Shown here: positions 27,146 to 36,701 of the stretch, piece by piece
How positions within the stretch are numbered: the stretch's first letter is position 1
Layout: every line of letters begins with the position of its first letter
From: Corynebacterium sp. Marseille-P3884
Lineage (GTDB): Bacteria > Actinomycetota > Actinomycetes > Mycobacteriales > Mycobacteriaceae
Length of the DNA: 64,000 bases
Direction: 5' to 3'
Assembly: GCF_017942225.1 (NCBI RefSeq)
Contig: NZ_JAGKSD010000005.1
Span: 109,868 to 173,867 of the forward strand
Notes under the pieces: model-generated
Told to the model about the DNA's origin: nothing
Databases searched by the model: none
What the model saw: the letters and a program-made list of their open reading frames with translations, nothing else
Position numbers and translations under genes: made by a program

Positions 27146-28633
27146 ATGGGCGATGCCGTTTCACGCGATTCATACACCCCCAAAGAGCGGACCAAATACA
27201 GTCAAGCGCTCCTGGACGATCTGGAGATCTTCGATCGCCACCTCCAGGAGGCAGAATTCGTCGATCACGGCACCATCGGGCTCGAGCTCGAACTCAATCT
27301 CGTGGACGACACGATGGCTCCCGCGGGCTGCAATAAGGAAGTGCTCGCCGAGCTTTCCGACGAATTCCAGGCCGAGATTGGCCGATACAACGTCGAGGTG
27401 AACCACCCGCCGATGGAGCTGTCCGGCGACGGGTTGACGGTGCTGCACGAGGGGCTGGATGAGCGTCTACGGGCCGTCGATAAGGCAGCGCGAAAAGCTG
27501 GCGCGAATCTGGCGATGATCGGCACACTGCCGACGGTGACCACTGATTATCTGCAAAGCGACGAGTGGATGACGCAGGAGAACCGCTATTCCGCGCTGTC
27601 GAATATGGTCGTCGAAGCACGCGGCGAGCTCGTGCATATCGACGTCGCGCGGCAGGAGCGCTACCGCGCCACTTTCGATGACATCGCCACGGAGTCGACC
27701 TGCACATCGATGCAGCTGCACCTCCAAGTCGCGCCGAACCGCTTCCCGGAAGCGTGGAATGCGTCCCAGGCGATCGCTGGCCCGCAGGTGGCGTTGAGCG
27801 CGAACTCCCCGCTGTTCATGGGGCACCGCACGTGGCATGAATCGCGCATCCCGGTATTCAAGCAATCCATCGATACCCGCACGGACACCCTGGTCAACCA
27901 AGGAGTGCGCCCGCGCGTGTGGTTCGGCGAGCGCTGGATCACGAGTGTGTTCGACCTCTTCGAGGAAAACGTCCGGTACTTCTCCCCGCTCATTCCGGAA
28001 TCCCGCACTGACGCGGGCAAACCGATGATGGACGGCAACAGCCCGGGCTTGCATTACCTGAACCTGCACAACGGCACGGTATGGCGCTGGAACCGCCCGA
28101 TCTACGATCCGTCGCTGGAGCTGTCCCATATCCGTGTGGAGAACCGCCTGCTTGCTGCGGGCCCGACGACGATCGACATCATTGCCGACGCCGCGTTCTA
28201 CTACGGGCTCGCGAAATTCCTGGGTGAGCAGACCCGCCCAGTGTGGTCGCGCCTGACCTTCGACGATGCGCGGAGCAATTTCTACGCCGGTGCCAGGGAC
28301 GGCATTGGCGCGACGATGACGTGGCCGACGCTGGGGCGCATCGACGTGTCCAACCTCGTCCTCAATCATCTGCTCGACCAGGCTCATGAGGGATTGCGCC
28401 TCCTCGATGTCGATGAAGAACTGGCCGACAAGTACTTGAAGGTCATTGAGGGCCGCGCATGGCACCGCCAGAACGGCGCAACTTGGCAGCTGGATGTGCT
28501 GGATAAATACGGCCCCGGCACCAAGCCCGCGACACCGGAGCGGCAGGAAGCTCTGGCGAAAATGTTGAAGCTCTACTTGGAGAATCAGAAGACTGGCGCG
28601 CCGGTTCATTCTTGGTCGACCGACATCTCATAA
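27146..28633 (+). CDS. GCS2-family carboxylate-amine ligase (glutamate-cysteine ligase-like)
   Basis: The 495-residue protein has the GCS2/YbdK features: HGTIGLELELNLVDD near residue 40 with the metal-binding Glu pair, VEVNHPPMELSGDGLTVL, STCTSMQLHLQVAP and GPQVALSANSPLFMG. The family ligates glutamate to amines such as cysteine. The true substrate in corynebacteria is uncertain, since these bacteria use mycothiol. A -10 TAAGAT at 27134-27139 ends 6 nt before ATG 27146, so the message is probably leaderless. Confidence 0.82.
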   Translation: MGDAVSRDSYTPKERTKYSQALLDDLEIFDRHLQEAEFVDHGTIGLELELNLVDDTMAPAGCNKEVLAELSDEFQAEIGRYNVEVNHPPMELSGDGLTVLHEGLDERLRAVDKAARKAGANLAMIGTLPTVTTDYLQSDEWMTQENRYSALSNMVVEARGELVHIDVARQERYRATFDDIATESTCTSMQLHLQVAPNRFPEAWNASQAIAGPQVALSANSPLFMGHRTWHESRIPVFKQSIDTRTDTLVNQGVRPRVWFGERWITSVFDLFEENVRYFSPLIPESRTDAGKPMMDGNSPGLHYLNLHNGTVWRWNRPIYDPSLELSHIRVENRLLAAGPTTIDIIADAAFYYGLAKFLGEQTRPVWSRLTFDDARSNFYAGARDGIGATMTWPTLGRIDVSNLVLNHLLDQAHEGLRLLDVDEELADKYLKVIEGRAWHRQNGATWQLDVLDKYGPGTKPATPERQEALAKMLKLYLENQKTGAPVHSWSTDIS

Positions 28634-28648
28634 GGCAAGATACTTGCC

Positions 28649-29278
28649 ATGTCCGCGATCATTGACTTCATTGTCAGTTTGATGGATACGCTCGGCGCCC
28701 CCGGCGTCGGCATCGCCATCCTGCTGGAAAACCTCTTCCCGCCGATCCCCTCCGAGGTAGTCCTGCCGCTCGGCGGCTTCACCGTCGCCCAGGGTTCACT
28801 GAACTTCGTCTCGGTGTTCATCTGGGCAACGATCGGTTCCGTGGTCGGCGCGTACATTCTCTACGGCATCGGCGCCTGGCTCGGAGCGGACCGCCTGCGC
28901 GCCATCGCCGACTGGATGTGGCTGGTCAAGGCATCCGATGTGGATAAATCTCTCGCCTGGTTCGATAAATACGGCAGGCCATCAATCCTCTTCGGCCGCC
29001 TGATCCCCGGCATCCGCTCGCTGATCTCCATCCCCGCCGGCCTGGACCGGATGAACCTGCTCACCTTCGGCCTATGGACCACCCTCGGCTCCGCCGTCTG
29101 GAATTTCATCCTCATCTTCCTGGGCTTCAAGCTCGGCGAGAACTGGGAGGCCGTCACCGGCTACATCGACCAGTACTCCAAGGTCGTCTACGTGATCCTC
29201 ATCCTGATCCTGCTCGGCTTCCTCATCTTCTTCATCCGCCGCGCGATCCGGGAGAAGAACGAGGCGCCGAGCGCTTAG
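28649..29278 (+). CDS. DedA family membrane protein
   Basis: The 209-residue protein has five to six hydrophobic segments with the DedA signatures LLENLFPPIPSEVVLPLGGF and the FGRLIPGIRSLISIPAGLDRM loop holding the conserved Arg and Gly-x-x-Arg. DedA proteins flip or recycle polyprenyl phosphates and phospholipids and support envelope homeostasis. It lies 15 nt after the GCS2 gene. Confidence 0.9.
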   Translation: MSAIIDFIVSLMDTLGAPGVGIAILLENLFPPIPSEVVLPLGGFTVAQGSLNFVSVFIWATIGSVVGAYILYGIGAWLGADRLRAIADWMWLVKASDVDKSLAWFDKYGRPSILFGRLIPGIRSLISIPAGLDRMNLLTFGLWTTLGSAVWNFILIFLGFKLGENWEAVTGYIDQYSKVVYVILILILLGFLIFFIRRAIREKNEAPSA

Positions 29279-29295
29279 GAAGGTTCTTCCTGAAC

Positions 29296-29388
29296 CCTGA
29301 AATTAGTAGCGTGGGGGTCCCGAAATTGGTAGCGCAGAGTGCCTGAAATTGGTAGCGCAGAGTGCCTGAAATTGGAAGCTCAAAGGGC
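29296..29388. repeat. Four tandem copies of a 23-bp unit
   Basis: The unit CCTGAAATTGGTAGCGCAGA plus GTG recurs with a period of about 23 nt from 29296, 29320, 29342 and 29365. The two middle copies are nearly identical; the first and last are diverged. The 29,279-29,560 gap holds nothing else I can identify. The spacing is too regular and spacer-free for CRISPR. Confidence 0.8.
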
Positions 29389-29560
29389 GTGAAGAAATTG
29401 CTCTGGGCCATGGCCTAGAGAAGTTCCCTTGGCAAGGTCTAGCGGAACGGCAGCTTGCTTTCTGCAGTTTCACGCTCCAGGGTGTAGGTTTCTCAAAAAG
29501 AGTAGTTTGGATTTCCACCCCGCTTCAAACAACATCACATGTGAGAAAGGCCACAATAGT

Positions 29561-29806
29561 ATGTCCGCCAAGGTCCAGTACATTATTCAGATCGCTCTTG
29601 TCTTAGGAGCATTGACTATCGCTCTACTCATCGTCACGGTAGGAGACATAGAGCAGCCTGCTCGATCGACTATCCTCCTCGCCGGGGTTGCGATTGGCGC
29701 ATGTTTCGCTCTTGTGTCCAACTTCGTCATCGAAAGGAAACGAAGAAATGAGCATCATGACTCTCAAGAAGGCGCTGGGGATCACTCTGGCCGGAGTCTC
29801 TCTTAG
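29561..29806 (+). CDS. Small two-helix membrane protein, unknown
   Basis: The 81-residue frame starts MSAKVQYIIQIALVLGALTI and has two membrane helices followed by a basic then polar tail. AGAAAGG lies upstream of the ATG. Its last 59 nt overlap the start of the secreted-protein gene. The arrangement resembles small toxin or bacteriocin units with a membrane immunity protein, but I do not recognise either protein. Confidence 0.55.
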   Translation: MSAKVQYIIQIALVLGALTIALLIVTVGDIEQPARSTILLAGVAIGACFALVSNFVIERKRRNEHHDSQEGAGDHSGRSLS

Positions 29807-30179
29807 CACAGTTCTCATCGCTCCAACGGCGACAGCTCAAGAAGCCTGCGTAGGCGAAAGTCGCGAAGGAGAATCGCGACAAGAACCACTTGGACCTGGG
29901 AATAGCTATCGGGAGATCAAGTCCTTCCACCTGAATAGCTGCGAGGCGAAGGCGATGCATGATGAAGCTGCTTCCGGGAAAGACGGAGATGCCCTTGTGG
30001 CCGCCCTGCTGGGTTTGATTCCACGAGGAGGGCCAGTTGTGGCCCTGGCCCACGTCTTGGGATCTCGCCTAGATGCTCGCTTTGTGACTTCATCGCTCAG
30101 AGAAGCATCCAATAACTTCACCAACGGGGTCGTGGTAACGACAGAGGGTGGCCAAGTAGCAGGGGTCCGACCTCAGTAA
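29748..30179 (+). CDS. Small secreted protein with Gly-rich hydrophobic core, unknown
   Basis: The 143-residue product has a clear signal peptide (MTLKKALGITLAGVSLSTVL, cleavage near TATA-QEA), two Cys in the mature part, and a hydrophobic Gly-rich stretch ALLGLIPRGGPVVALAHVLG. GAAAGGAAACG lies before ATG 29748. Base composition is lower in GC than its neighbours, which suggests transfer. A bacteriocin-like role is possible but unproven. Confidence 0.6.
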   Translation: MSIMTLKKALGITLAGVSLSTVLIAPTATAQEACVGESREGESRQEPLGPGNSYREIKSFHLNSCEAKAMHDEAASGKDGDALVAALLGLIPRGGPVVALAHVLGSRLDARFVTSSLREASNNFTNGVVVTTEGGQVAGVRPQ

Positions 30180-30207
30180 TTCGAGTACAAGAACGGAACC
30201 TCTCACC

Positions 30208-31038
30208 TTACTCGGCTTGTGAAGCAGGCTCCGGCTGACAGCTGGGGCACCACCAGATCACGCGCTCTAAATCGCCCTGTCCGCCCAGAAACCCCTTGGT
30301 GATCAAGGTGGTGCACCGGCGGCAGGGCTTTTTGTTGCGCCCGAACACGTAGGCGGTCTCGCCCGCGCGCTTCACGCCAGTGGATACGCGTTTGACCTCA
30401 TCTTTATTCGCCCACATCAGGCGGCGTGCAATGCGCAGAAGCTTGTCGACGCCCTGCTCCCCCACCTCAGCCACCGTCCGCGCCGGATGGACGCCGCCGA
30501 GGAAGCAGATCTCGGCGCGGTATTCATTGCCGATGCCGGCGACGCGGTTTTGGTCGAGCAAGCTTCTGCCGATCTCCCGGTCCGGGTCGGCGAGGATGCG
30601 GCGCATCGCCTCGTCGTGGTCGAAGTCGTCGGCCAGAAGATCAGGTCCGAGGTAGCCCATCTCGGCCTCATACTCGCGCGCGGGGAAGACGTCGACAAGC
30701 CCCAAGGAGTGGCCGACGAGCTCGATGTCGCCGGCGTCGTCGAAAAGCTGGAGCACGACGCGCGCGGTGTGGCCGGGCTTCGACCAGCGAGCCCCAGCAC
30801 GGTGCACGGACCACGTGCCTTCCATCTTCAGGTGCGTGTGCAGGATCTGCGGCTCAAACCCGGCGGCCCCGAACTGCATGAAAAGGTGTTTGCCGTACGG
30901 CCACACGCGCTCCACTGTCATGCCGGTGAAGTCGACGGTAGCGAACCGCGGTACACGCAACGATGACGCCGTCACCTCACGCCCGGTCATGAACTGCAGC
31001 CGTTTGGACAGCTGGTAGACGGAATCTCCTTCAGGCAT
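30208..31038 (-). CDS. nei: Fpg/Nei family DNA glycosylase (endonuclease VIII-like)
   Basis: The 276-residue enzyme begins MPEGDSVYQL with the catalytic Pro2-Glu3, has the helix-two-turn-helix Asn in DQNRVAGIGNEYRAEICF and a C-terminal zinc finger (PCRRC then WWCPSCQ). It excises oxidised pyrimidines. It overlaps the 3' end of the VapC remnant by 8 nt on the same strand. Confidence 0.92.
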   Translation of the reverse strand: MPEGDSVYQLSKRLQFMTGREVTASSLRVPRFATVDFTGMTVERVWPYGKHLFMQFGAAGFEPQILHTHLKMEGTWSVHRAGARWSKPGHTARVVLQLFDDAGDIELVGHSLGLVDVFPAREYEAEMGYLGPDLLADDFDHDEAMRRILADPDREIGRSLLDQNRVAGIGNEYRAEICFLGGVHPARTVAEVGEQGVDKLLRIARRLMWANKDEVKRVSTGVKRAGETAYVFGRNKKPCRRCTTLITKGFLGGQGDLERVIWWCPSCQPEPASQAE

Positions 31039-31449
31039 CTGGCGCTCCGAACGGATTCAACACTGACACGCCCAATCGACGGAAATCCTTTTCATTGCGG
31101 GTCACCACCGTGAATCCACGTGAGGACGCGGTGGCTGCGATGAGGGCATCCCTCTCCGGAGCGGGATCCGGCACGTGGCTTGCGGCACAGCGCCGGGCCG
31201 TATCAAGATCAATCGGCACAATCCGCCCTTCAAATCCCTTGAGGACCGATTGATCTAACCATCTCTGGAGCCGTCTTGCCTGTTCTGGATCGCGCCGCCC
31301 GAGTCGCTTGATTCCGATTTCGATCTCCATGACAGTGACTACGGAAATGAAAAGTCCGCTTCGTTATGTTTCCCCACCCAGTTAAGAACTCCTCTGTCCG
31401 GTTGAGGTTTGTGGAACTGACTTATGACGTTTGTGTCGAGGAGATACAT
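31031..31449 (-). pseudogene. vapC: VapC-type PIN toxin, broken by a single-base frameshift
   Basis: Reading from ATG 31449 gives YLLDTNVISQFHKPQPDRGV, the VapC N-terminus with the first catalytic Asp, to a stop after DFSFP. In the +1 frame the rest of the toxin continues ISVVTVMEIEIGIKRLGRRD, with RDALIAA and VTRNEKDF. A four-A run at 31350-31353 has probably lost one base; adding it back gives a normal 139-residue toxin with all four acidic residues. The start overlaps the antitoxin stop (TGATG). Confidence 0.87.
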
Positions 31450-31694
31450 CAAAATTCCACAGGGCGTAATCCCAGCTGAACGTCCTCAAGCTCCACGTCG
31501 ACTGGATCTTCGATCAGTAGTTTTTCCACGAAACTTTCGGGAGAGTGTGTCAGCTTTTCATATTCCCGGTAAGACATGAGTACGTGTGACGGTTCCCCCC
31601 GGTCAGTGATGACCACTGGCGCTTCCAATGCCACACGTTTCGCCTGGCTAAGCCCTTGATTGAATTCTCGGGCCGACATGAGATACGTCATCAT
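31449..31694 (-). CDS. Phd/YefM-type antitoxin
   Basis: The 81-residue protein begins with a Phd/YefM DNA-binding segment (MSAREFNQGLSQAKRVALEA, then PVVITDRGEPSHVLMSYREY) and has an acidic toxin-binding tail. It overlaps the vapC start by one base, the usual TA arrangement. With the toxin frameshifted the antitoxin appears to stand alone. Confidence 0.88.
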   Translation of the reverse strand: MMTYLMSAREFNQGLSQAKRVALEAPVVITDRGEPSHVLMSYREYEKLTHSPESFVEKLLIEDPVDVELEDVQLGLRPVEF

Positions 31695-31747
31695 AACCCC
31701 CTCAAGTAGTAACGTGACTACATTCTAGGGTCTGCGGCGATTGTCCG

Positions 31748-34700
31748 TCAATGATCGTCGAAATCAAGGTCCCCGCCCAGCTCCATCGATTTGATCGCGT
31801 CGGCGACCGTCCGTCCCCGCCGCTTCGGTGCGGCAACAGTTTTTCCACCAATCTTCGCTCCGCGCGGGGATGCGCCGGCACCGTGATTCTTCAGAGTGAA
31901 TGCGGGCTCGCCGTTGAGCTTTTCGACGGTCAACGGTGACAACCTTCCCGCCGCCACCGCGTCAGTGAGTGCTCCCACGACCATGGTGAGCAATTCATCC
32001 TCGGTGGCGGTGTCTTCGGGGAAACCGTCGAAAAAGGTGGTCATTGTCTTACCGCCGCGGGTGATGTGGGCGGCGAGCAGGCCGTCGATAAGCACGACGA
32101 GTGCTCCCGCCGAGCGGGTGGGTCCGGTGTCGGGCCATGGGAGAGCCGCGCCGTACGGGTTGGCGGGATCGGTGGCGGCGAGGACGTAGACCTTGGGTTC
32201 CTTCGTACCGGACGGCCAGCCGACGAGGTCGTCGTAATCCTGGTGGCCGCGCAGACGGTCGATGGTGGCAGGCGTGGAGAATTGCGCCGCGCCGAGCCCC
32301 TCAACGAGGTAGCCGCGCATGGCCTTTCCGGCTTCTTCGAATCCGGAAAGAGATTTATACGCGAGGGCGAACCCACCAACGATGTCCTCGGCGACGATGC
32401 TGCCACGGGTGACCACGCCGTAGCGGTCGAGCCACGCCTCGCCGTGCGCGAGCGAGCGCTGCGTGGGGTCGGTGTCTGGCGTGGGCGTCGCGGCCCAGCG
32501 TCCCGTCATGTCCGGCGGCGTGACGTTGGCGAATGTCGTGCGGCCGGAACGGATGCGGCTTCGCGACGGCCGACGCTTCGCGCGGTGGGCCGTCTTTCCG
32601 TGCTTGCCGCCGGCCAGGCGCGCGCGGATCGGCGCGAAGGAATCGGGCGCGATGAGTCCAGCTTCAACCAAGTCCCACATGGATTCGCGGAGTTCATCGG
32701 AGGTGGTGAACGATTCTGATGCGGGCCCGAGCAGGTCGGCGAAGAGATAACCGCCACCGACGTTGATCTTGTCCATCACGCGCTGTTGAGTGAGGCTCAG
32801 CAGCGGCTCTTCCGGAACGGGAATGAGCTGCGCGGCATAGTCGGCGGGAAGCAGCATGATCCACGGGTCGCGTGCACCGGCTTTACCGGCCCCGACGATC
32901 TGCACTTCACCGGACAACGTGAGCTCGTCGAGCATCTCCGGGGAATAGTCACCGACGCGGCTGGGAAGGATCATCGACTCCCACGCGCTGGCGGGCAGAC
33001 GGATCCCGGCGAGCTGCTCGATGACAGAAAAGACGCCGTCGGCGCCGCGGAGTGCCGGCCGCTGCCCCGCCGGAGCGATATTGAGCCAGGCGGGCATGAA
33101 GCGGCCAAGGGCCGACTGGGAGACCGGGCGGGTCTGCGCTCGAGCGGCGTCGAGCGAGCGTGTGCGCACGATCCGCAGGACCTCTGCCCCCATGTATTCC
33201 TGCTCGTCGACGCCCTGGCGGTAATGGCCCTCGATGACCTTGCCGTTCTCGATGAGGCGCTTCAACGTCTCATAGGAAGCACCGACGGACAGACCGAATG
33301 CGGCGGCGAGGTCGCGCAGGGTGAACGGCCCGCGTGTGCGAACCCACCGGCTGACCAGCTGGCTGAGCGCATCCGGGATCGTGGCCACCTGGGCGGCGAT
33401 GCCGGGCGGGACGGGGACGCCGAGGCCGTCGCGAAGCAATGGCGCATCGAGTGATTGGGCGAGATGCTCACGGCCGCCGATGCGCACGCGCATGATCCGC
33501 TTGCCCAGGCTCTCTTCGAGTGCCGCGACGGGAACCGAGGTGTAGAGCTCGAGCTCATCGACGGGAACGGGTCCGACGATGCGGAGCGTGTCAGCGAACT
33601 GCTCCGAAGTCTCGGCCTTTCCGAGTTGACGCAGGGAGGCATCGACCTCGGCGATCACGTCGGCGTCGAGAAGCTCACGCAATTCGACGGTGCCGAGCAA
33701 TTTCGCGAGCAACGACGGATCGAGCGCGAGCGCCGCGGCGCGTTTCTCGGCGAGCGGGGTGTCGCCTTCGTACATGAACGCACCGGTGTAGTTGAACAGC
33801 AGGCTCGAGGCGAACGGGCTCGGCTGGTCCGTGGTCACTTCCGCGACGCGGATACGGCGGGTGGACAGGTTGCGCATAACATCTTGCAGCGCAGGCAAGT
33901 CGTAGACGTCTTGGAGGCACTCGCGGACCGTCTCCAAGATGATCGGGAAGGACGGGTAGTTGCGGGCGACGTCGAGAAGCTGCTCTGCGCGTTGCCGCTG
34001 CTGCCAGAGCGGTGCGCGCTTGCCTGGATTGCGGCGAGGCAGGAGCAAAGCGCGCGCGGCGCACTCACGGAAGCGGGAGGCGAAGAGCGCGGAATTGCCC
34101 ACTTGCTCGGTGACGATGTCGGCGATCTCGTCGGCGTCGAACGCGAAGATCGAGCCGTCGGGTTCCTTCTCCCCTTGCGGTAGGCGGAGCACGATACCGT
34201 CATCGCCCGCGACCGCTTGGGCGTCCATGCCTGTCTCCTGCGCCACGCGCCATCCCGTGGCCAGCGCCCACGCGGCGTTGACGCCCTTGCCGAACGGCGT
34301 GTGCAGCACTACGCGCCAATCCCCCAGTTCGTCCGTGAACCGCTCGAGCACGAGCGTCTTCTCATCGGGGACGATCCCGGTCGCTTCTTCCTGCTCCTCG
34401 AGGTATTTCAGCAGGTTGCCGTGGGCGTAGGTGTCGAGGCTCGCGTCGATGATCGCTGGATCGCTCTTCGCTTCCCTGCGGAATGCGCCGAGCGCGAGAC
34501 CGAGTTCATACGGCCTGCCGGCGCTGTCGCCATTCCAGAACGGCAGGCGCCCCGTGTGGCCCGGCGCGGGAGAGACCTGCACTTGGTCGCGCGTGATGTT
34601 CTCGATCCTCCAGCTCGACGCGCCGAGCGTGAACACGTCGCCGACGCGGGACTCGTAGACCATTTCCTCGTCGAGCTCGCCGACGCGGCGCGGCCCTTGT

Positions 34701-36520
34701 CCTCCTTCTTGATCGCTCGCGACCAGGAAGACTCCGAACATGCCTCGGTCCGGGATGGTGCCCGCGTTGGTGACGGCGACGCGCTGGGCGCCGGGGCGGG
34801 CCTTGAGCGTCGTGCCGTCGAGAATCGCGCGGGGTCGCAACTCCGCGAAATCGGTGGACGGGTAGATGCCAATGACGAGGTCGATGACAGCATCGAAGAC
34901 TTCCCGGGCTAGGTCGCGGTAGGGCCAGGCGCGAGTGACGGTCTCGTACCAGTCATCCAACTCGAGGTCCTCCACCGCGACAGCGGCGACGGTCTGCTGG
35001 GCGAGCACATCGAGCGGGCTCTTCGGTGTGTGGAGCTCCTCGATGAGACCTTGGCGCATGCGCGGCACCGTCACCGCAGTTTGGACTAGGTCCGAGCGGT
35101 GCTTCGGATAAAACGAGCCTTCAGAGACCGCACCGACCGAGTGCCCGGCGCGGCCCACGCGCTGCAGACCCGAGGCGACACTCGGCGGGGATTCGACCTG
35201 CACGACCAGGTCCACCGCGCCCATGTCGATGCCGAGCTCGAGCGAGCTAGTGGACACGACCGCGCGCAGCGTGCCTTCTTTCAGCGCAGTCTCTGTCGCC
35301 TTGCGTTCTTCCTTGGAGACCGACCCGTGGTGGGCTCGCGCGATGACGGGCGCGGCTTCGCCAGCCACATCCACCGACTTCATCAACTGTGCCGGCGGGC
35401 GGCGCGTGTCCGGGCTGAGCGCGTCCGGGTCGTTCTCGGACGCCCAGATCTCGTTCAGGCGGCTGGTCAACCGTTCAGCTGTCCTGCGGGAGTTGACGAA
35501 GACGATGGTCGACTGGTGCGCCATCACCTCCTGGTAGAGCTGCGCCTCGATATGCGGCCAGATCGACGACTGCCCCGGGGTCGGTGGTGGAGCGAGGTCC
35601 TTCCTCTCTTCGGGCCCGTCCAAGTTGAAGTCGAGCACATCGTCGGAAATGGACGAGGTGTCGATCACCGCGTCCCCGATCGGCGAGCCCTCCTCCGGCA
35701 CCGGCAGGTCGCTCATGTCCTCGACGGGCACGTGGACGTCGAGCTGCCACTTCTTTTCCGCCGGCGGGTTCACGATCGTGGTGCGCTCGCCCAAGAAATT
35801 CGCCACCGCGTCCAACGGCCGCACCGTCGCGGACAGGCCGATGCGTTGGAAATCGCCCGCTAATCGACGGAGGCGTTCCAACGACAGCGCCAAGTGCACG
35901 CCGCGCTTGGTGCCGGCGAGCGCGTGAATCTCATCCACGATGACTGTGTCCACCGTCTTCAAGATCCCCGCGGCCTTGGAGGTGAGCATCAAGTAAAGGC
36001 TCTCCGGGGTGGTGATGAGGATGTCCGGCGGTTTGCGGGCCTGCCGGTTGCGTTCCGCCTGTGGCGTGTCGCCGGAGCGCACAGCCACGGAGATGTCCGG
36101 CATGTCCAGCTCCATGCGCTGCGCCACACGGGCGATGCCGGTGAGAGGTGCGCGGAGGTTATTCTCCACATCCACGCCGAGGGCTTTGAGCGGCGAAATG
36201 TAGAGCACCCGCACGCCCTCGCGCGTTCCCGTGGTGGTGCGCTGGAGCGCCACATTGTCGTCGAAATGCAGGGCTTGCTGGCCGGAGCGCTGCACCATCG
36301 AATTGAGCGACCAGAGGAAAGCCGCCAGCGTCTTACCGGAACCCGTCGGGGCAACAACGAGGGTGTTCTCCCCCTCCGAGATCGATTTCCACGCGCCTTC
36401 CTGCACCGGAGTCGGCGCGGCGAAGACCTCCTCGAACCACGTGGCCACCTGCGGATGGAAGCGGTCGAGAATGCGACCAGTTTCCCCGTTTGAGGGATGG
36501 TCAGAAGGTCTGTCAGGCAC
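31748..36520 (-). CDS. lhr: Large helicase-related protein Lhr
   Basis: The 1,590-residue superfamily 2 helicase has Walker A VVAPTGSGKTLAAFLWSLNS near residue 57, DEIHALAG, SATVRPLDAVANFLGE, a second RecA domain with VSTSSLELGIDMGAVDLVVQ and QRVGRAGHSVG, then the winged-helix and long C-terminal Lhr domains. Lhr is a damage-induced 3'-5' DNA translocase with RNA:DNA unwinding activity. It stands alone between the TA pair and a palindrome-rich gap. Confidence 0.95.
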   Translation of the reverse strand: MPDRPSDHPSNGETGRILDRFHPQVATWFEEVFAAPTPVQEGAWKSISEGENTLVVAPTGSGKTLAAFLWSLNSMVQRSGQQALHFDDNVALQRTTTGTREGVRVLYISPLKALGVDVENNLRAPLTGIARVAQRMELDMPDISVAVRSGDTPQAERNRQARKPPDILITTPESLYLMLTSKAAGILKTVDTVIVDEIHALAGTKRGVHLALSLERLRRLAGDFQRIGLSATVRPLDAVANFLGERTTIVNPPAEKKWQLDVHVPVEDMSDLPVPEEGSPIGDAVIDTSSISDDVLDFNLDGPEERKDLAPPPTPGQSSIWPHIEAQLYQEVMAHQSTIVFVNSRRTAERLTSRLNEIWASENDPDALSPDTRRPPAQLMKSVDVAGEAAPVIARAHHGSVSKEERKATETALKEGTLRAVVSTSSLELGIDMGAVDLVVQVESPPSVASGLQRVGRAGHSVGAVSEGSFYPKHRSDLVQTAVTVPRMRQGLIEELHTPKSPLDVLAQQTVAAVAVEDLELDDWYETVTRAWPYRDLAREVFDAVIDLVIGIYPSTDFAELRPRAILDGTTLKARPGAQRVAVTNAGTIPDRGMFGVFLVASDQEGGQGPRRVGELDEEMVYESRVGDVFTLGASSWRIENITRDQVQVSPAPGHTGRLPFWNGDSAGRPYELGLALGAFRREAKSDPAIIDASLDTYAHGNLLKYLEEQEEATGIVPDEKTLVLERFTDELGDWRVVLHTPFGKGVNAAWALATGWRVAQETGMDAQAVAGDDGIVLRLPQGEKEPDGSIFAFDADEIADIVTEQVGNSALFASRFRECAARALLLPRRNPGKRAPLWQQRQRAEQLLDVARNYPSFPIILETVRECLQDVYDLPALQDVMRNLSTRRIRVAEVTTDQPSPFASSLLFNYTGAFMYEGDTPLAEKRAAALALDPSLLAKLLGTVELRELLDADVIAEVDASLRQLGKAETSEQFADTLRIVGPVPVDELELYTSVPVAALEESLGKRIMRVRIGGREHLAQSLDAPLLRDGLGVPVPPGIAAQVATIPDALSQLVSRWVRTRGPFTLRDLAAAFGLSVGASYETLKRLIENGKVIEGHYRQGVDEQEYMGAEVLRIVRTRSLDAARAQTRPVSQSALGRFMPAWLNIAPAGQRPALRGADGVFSVIEQLAGIRLPASAWESMILPSRVGDYSPEMLDELTLSGEVQIVGAGKAGARDPWIMLLPADYAAQLIPVPEEPLLSLTQQRVMDKINVGGGYLFADLLGPASESFTTSDELRESMWDLVEAGLIAPDSFAPIRARLAGGKHGKTAHRAKRRPSRSRIRSGRTTFANVTPPDMTGRWAATPTPDTDPTQRSLAHGEAWLDRYGVVTRGSIVAEDIVGGFALAYKSLSGFEEAGKAMRGYLVEGLGAAQFSTPATIDRLRGHQDYDDLVGWPSGTKEPKVYVLAATDPANPYGAALPWPDTGPTRSAGALVVLIDGLLAAHITRGGKTMTTFFDGFPEDTATEDELLTMVVGALTDAVAAGRLSPLTVEKLNGEPAFTLKNHGAGASPRGAKIGGKTVAAPKRRGRTVADAIKSMELGGDLDFDDH

Positions 36521-36542
36521 GCCTTCACCATAGACGGCCGGA

Positions 36543-36701
36543 ACATAACACCTAACTTCCCACTACTTAACACTTGTGGGATGTTATGTGGGAAGTTAAG
36601 TGAGACGGCAAACCGAAAAACGTCTCTAACTGCAAAAACGTCAACATAACACTTAACTTCCCACAGGTGTTATGTTATGTGGGAAGTTAAGTGTTATGTT
36701 G
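36543..36701. repeat. Cluster of four inverted copies of a palindromic element
   Basis: A 20-nt element, ACATAACACTTAACTTCCCA plus C, occurs near 36544-36563 and 36643-36664 on this strand and inverted near 36583-36602 and 36669-36700. The copies can form two adjacent hairpins or one large cruciform. The rest of the gap 36,521-36,953 shows no gene I can support. Confidence 0.85.

Noticed and set aside
25465..27195. 576-codon open frame antisense to pgi
   Set aside because: It mirrors pgi, which is intact and recognisable; no motif supports the antisense product.
29296..29388. CRISPR array
   Set aside because: Repeats are directly adjacent with no spacers, few in number, and there are no cas genes.
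36543..36701. CRISPR array
   Set aside because: Units alternate in orientation and vary in spacing; they are palindromic repeats.
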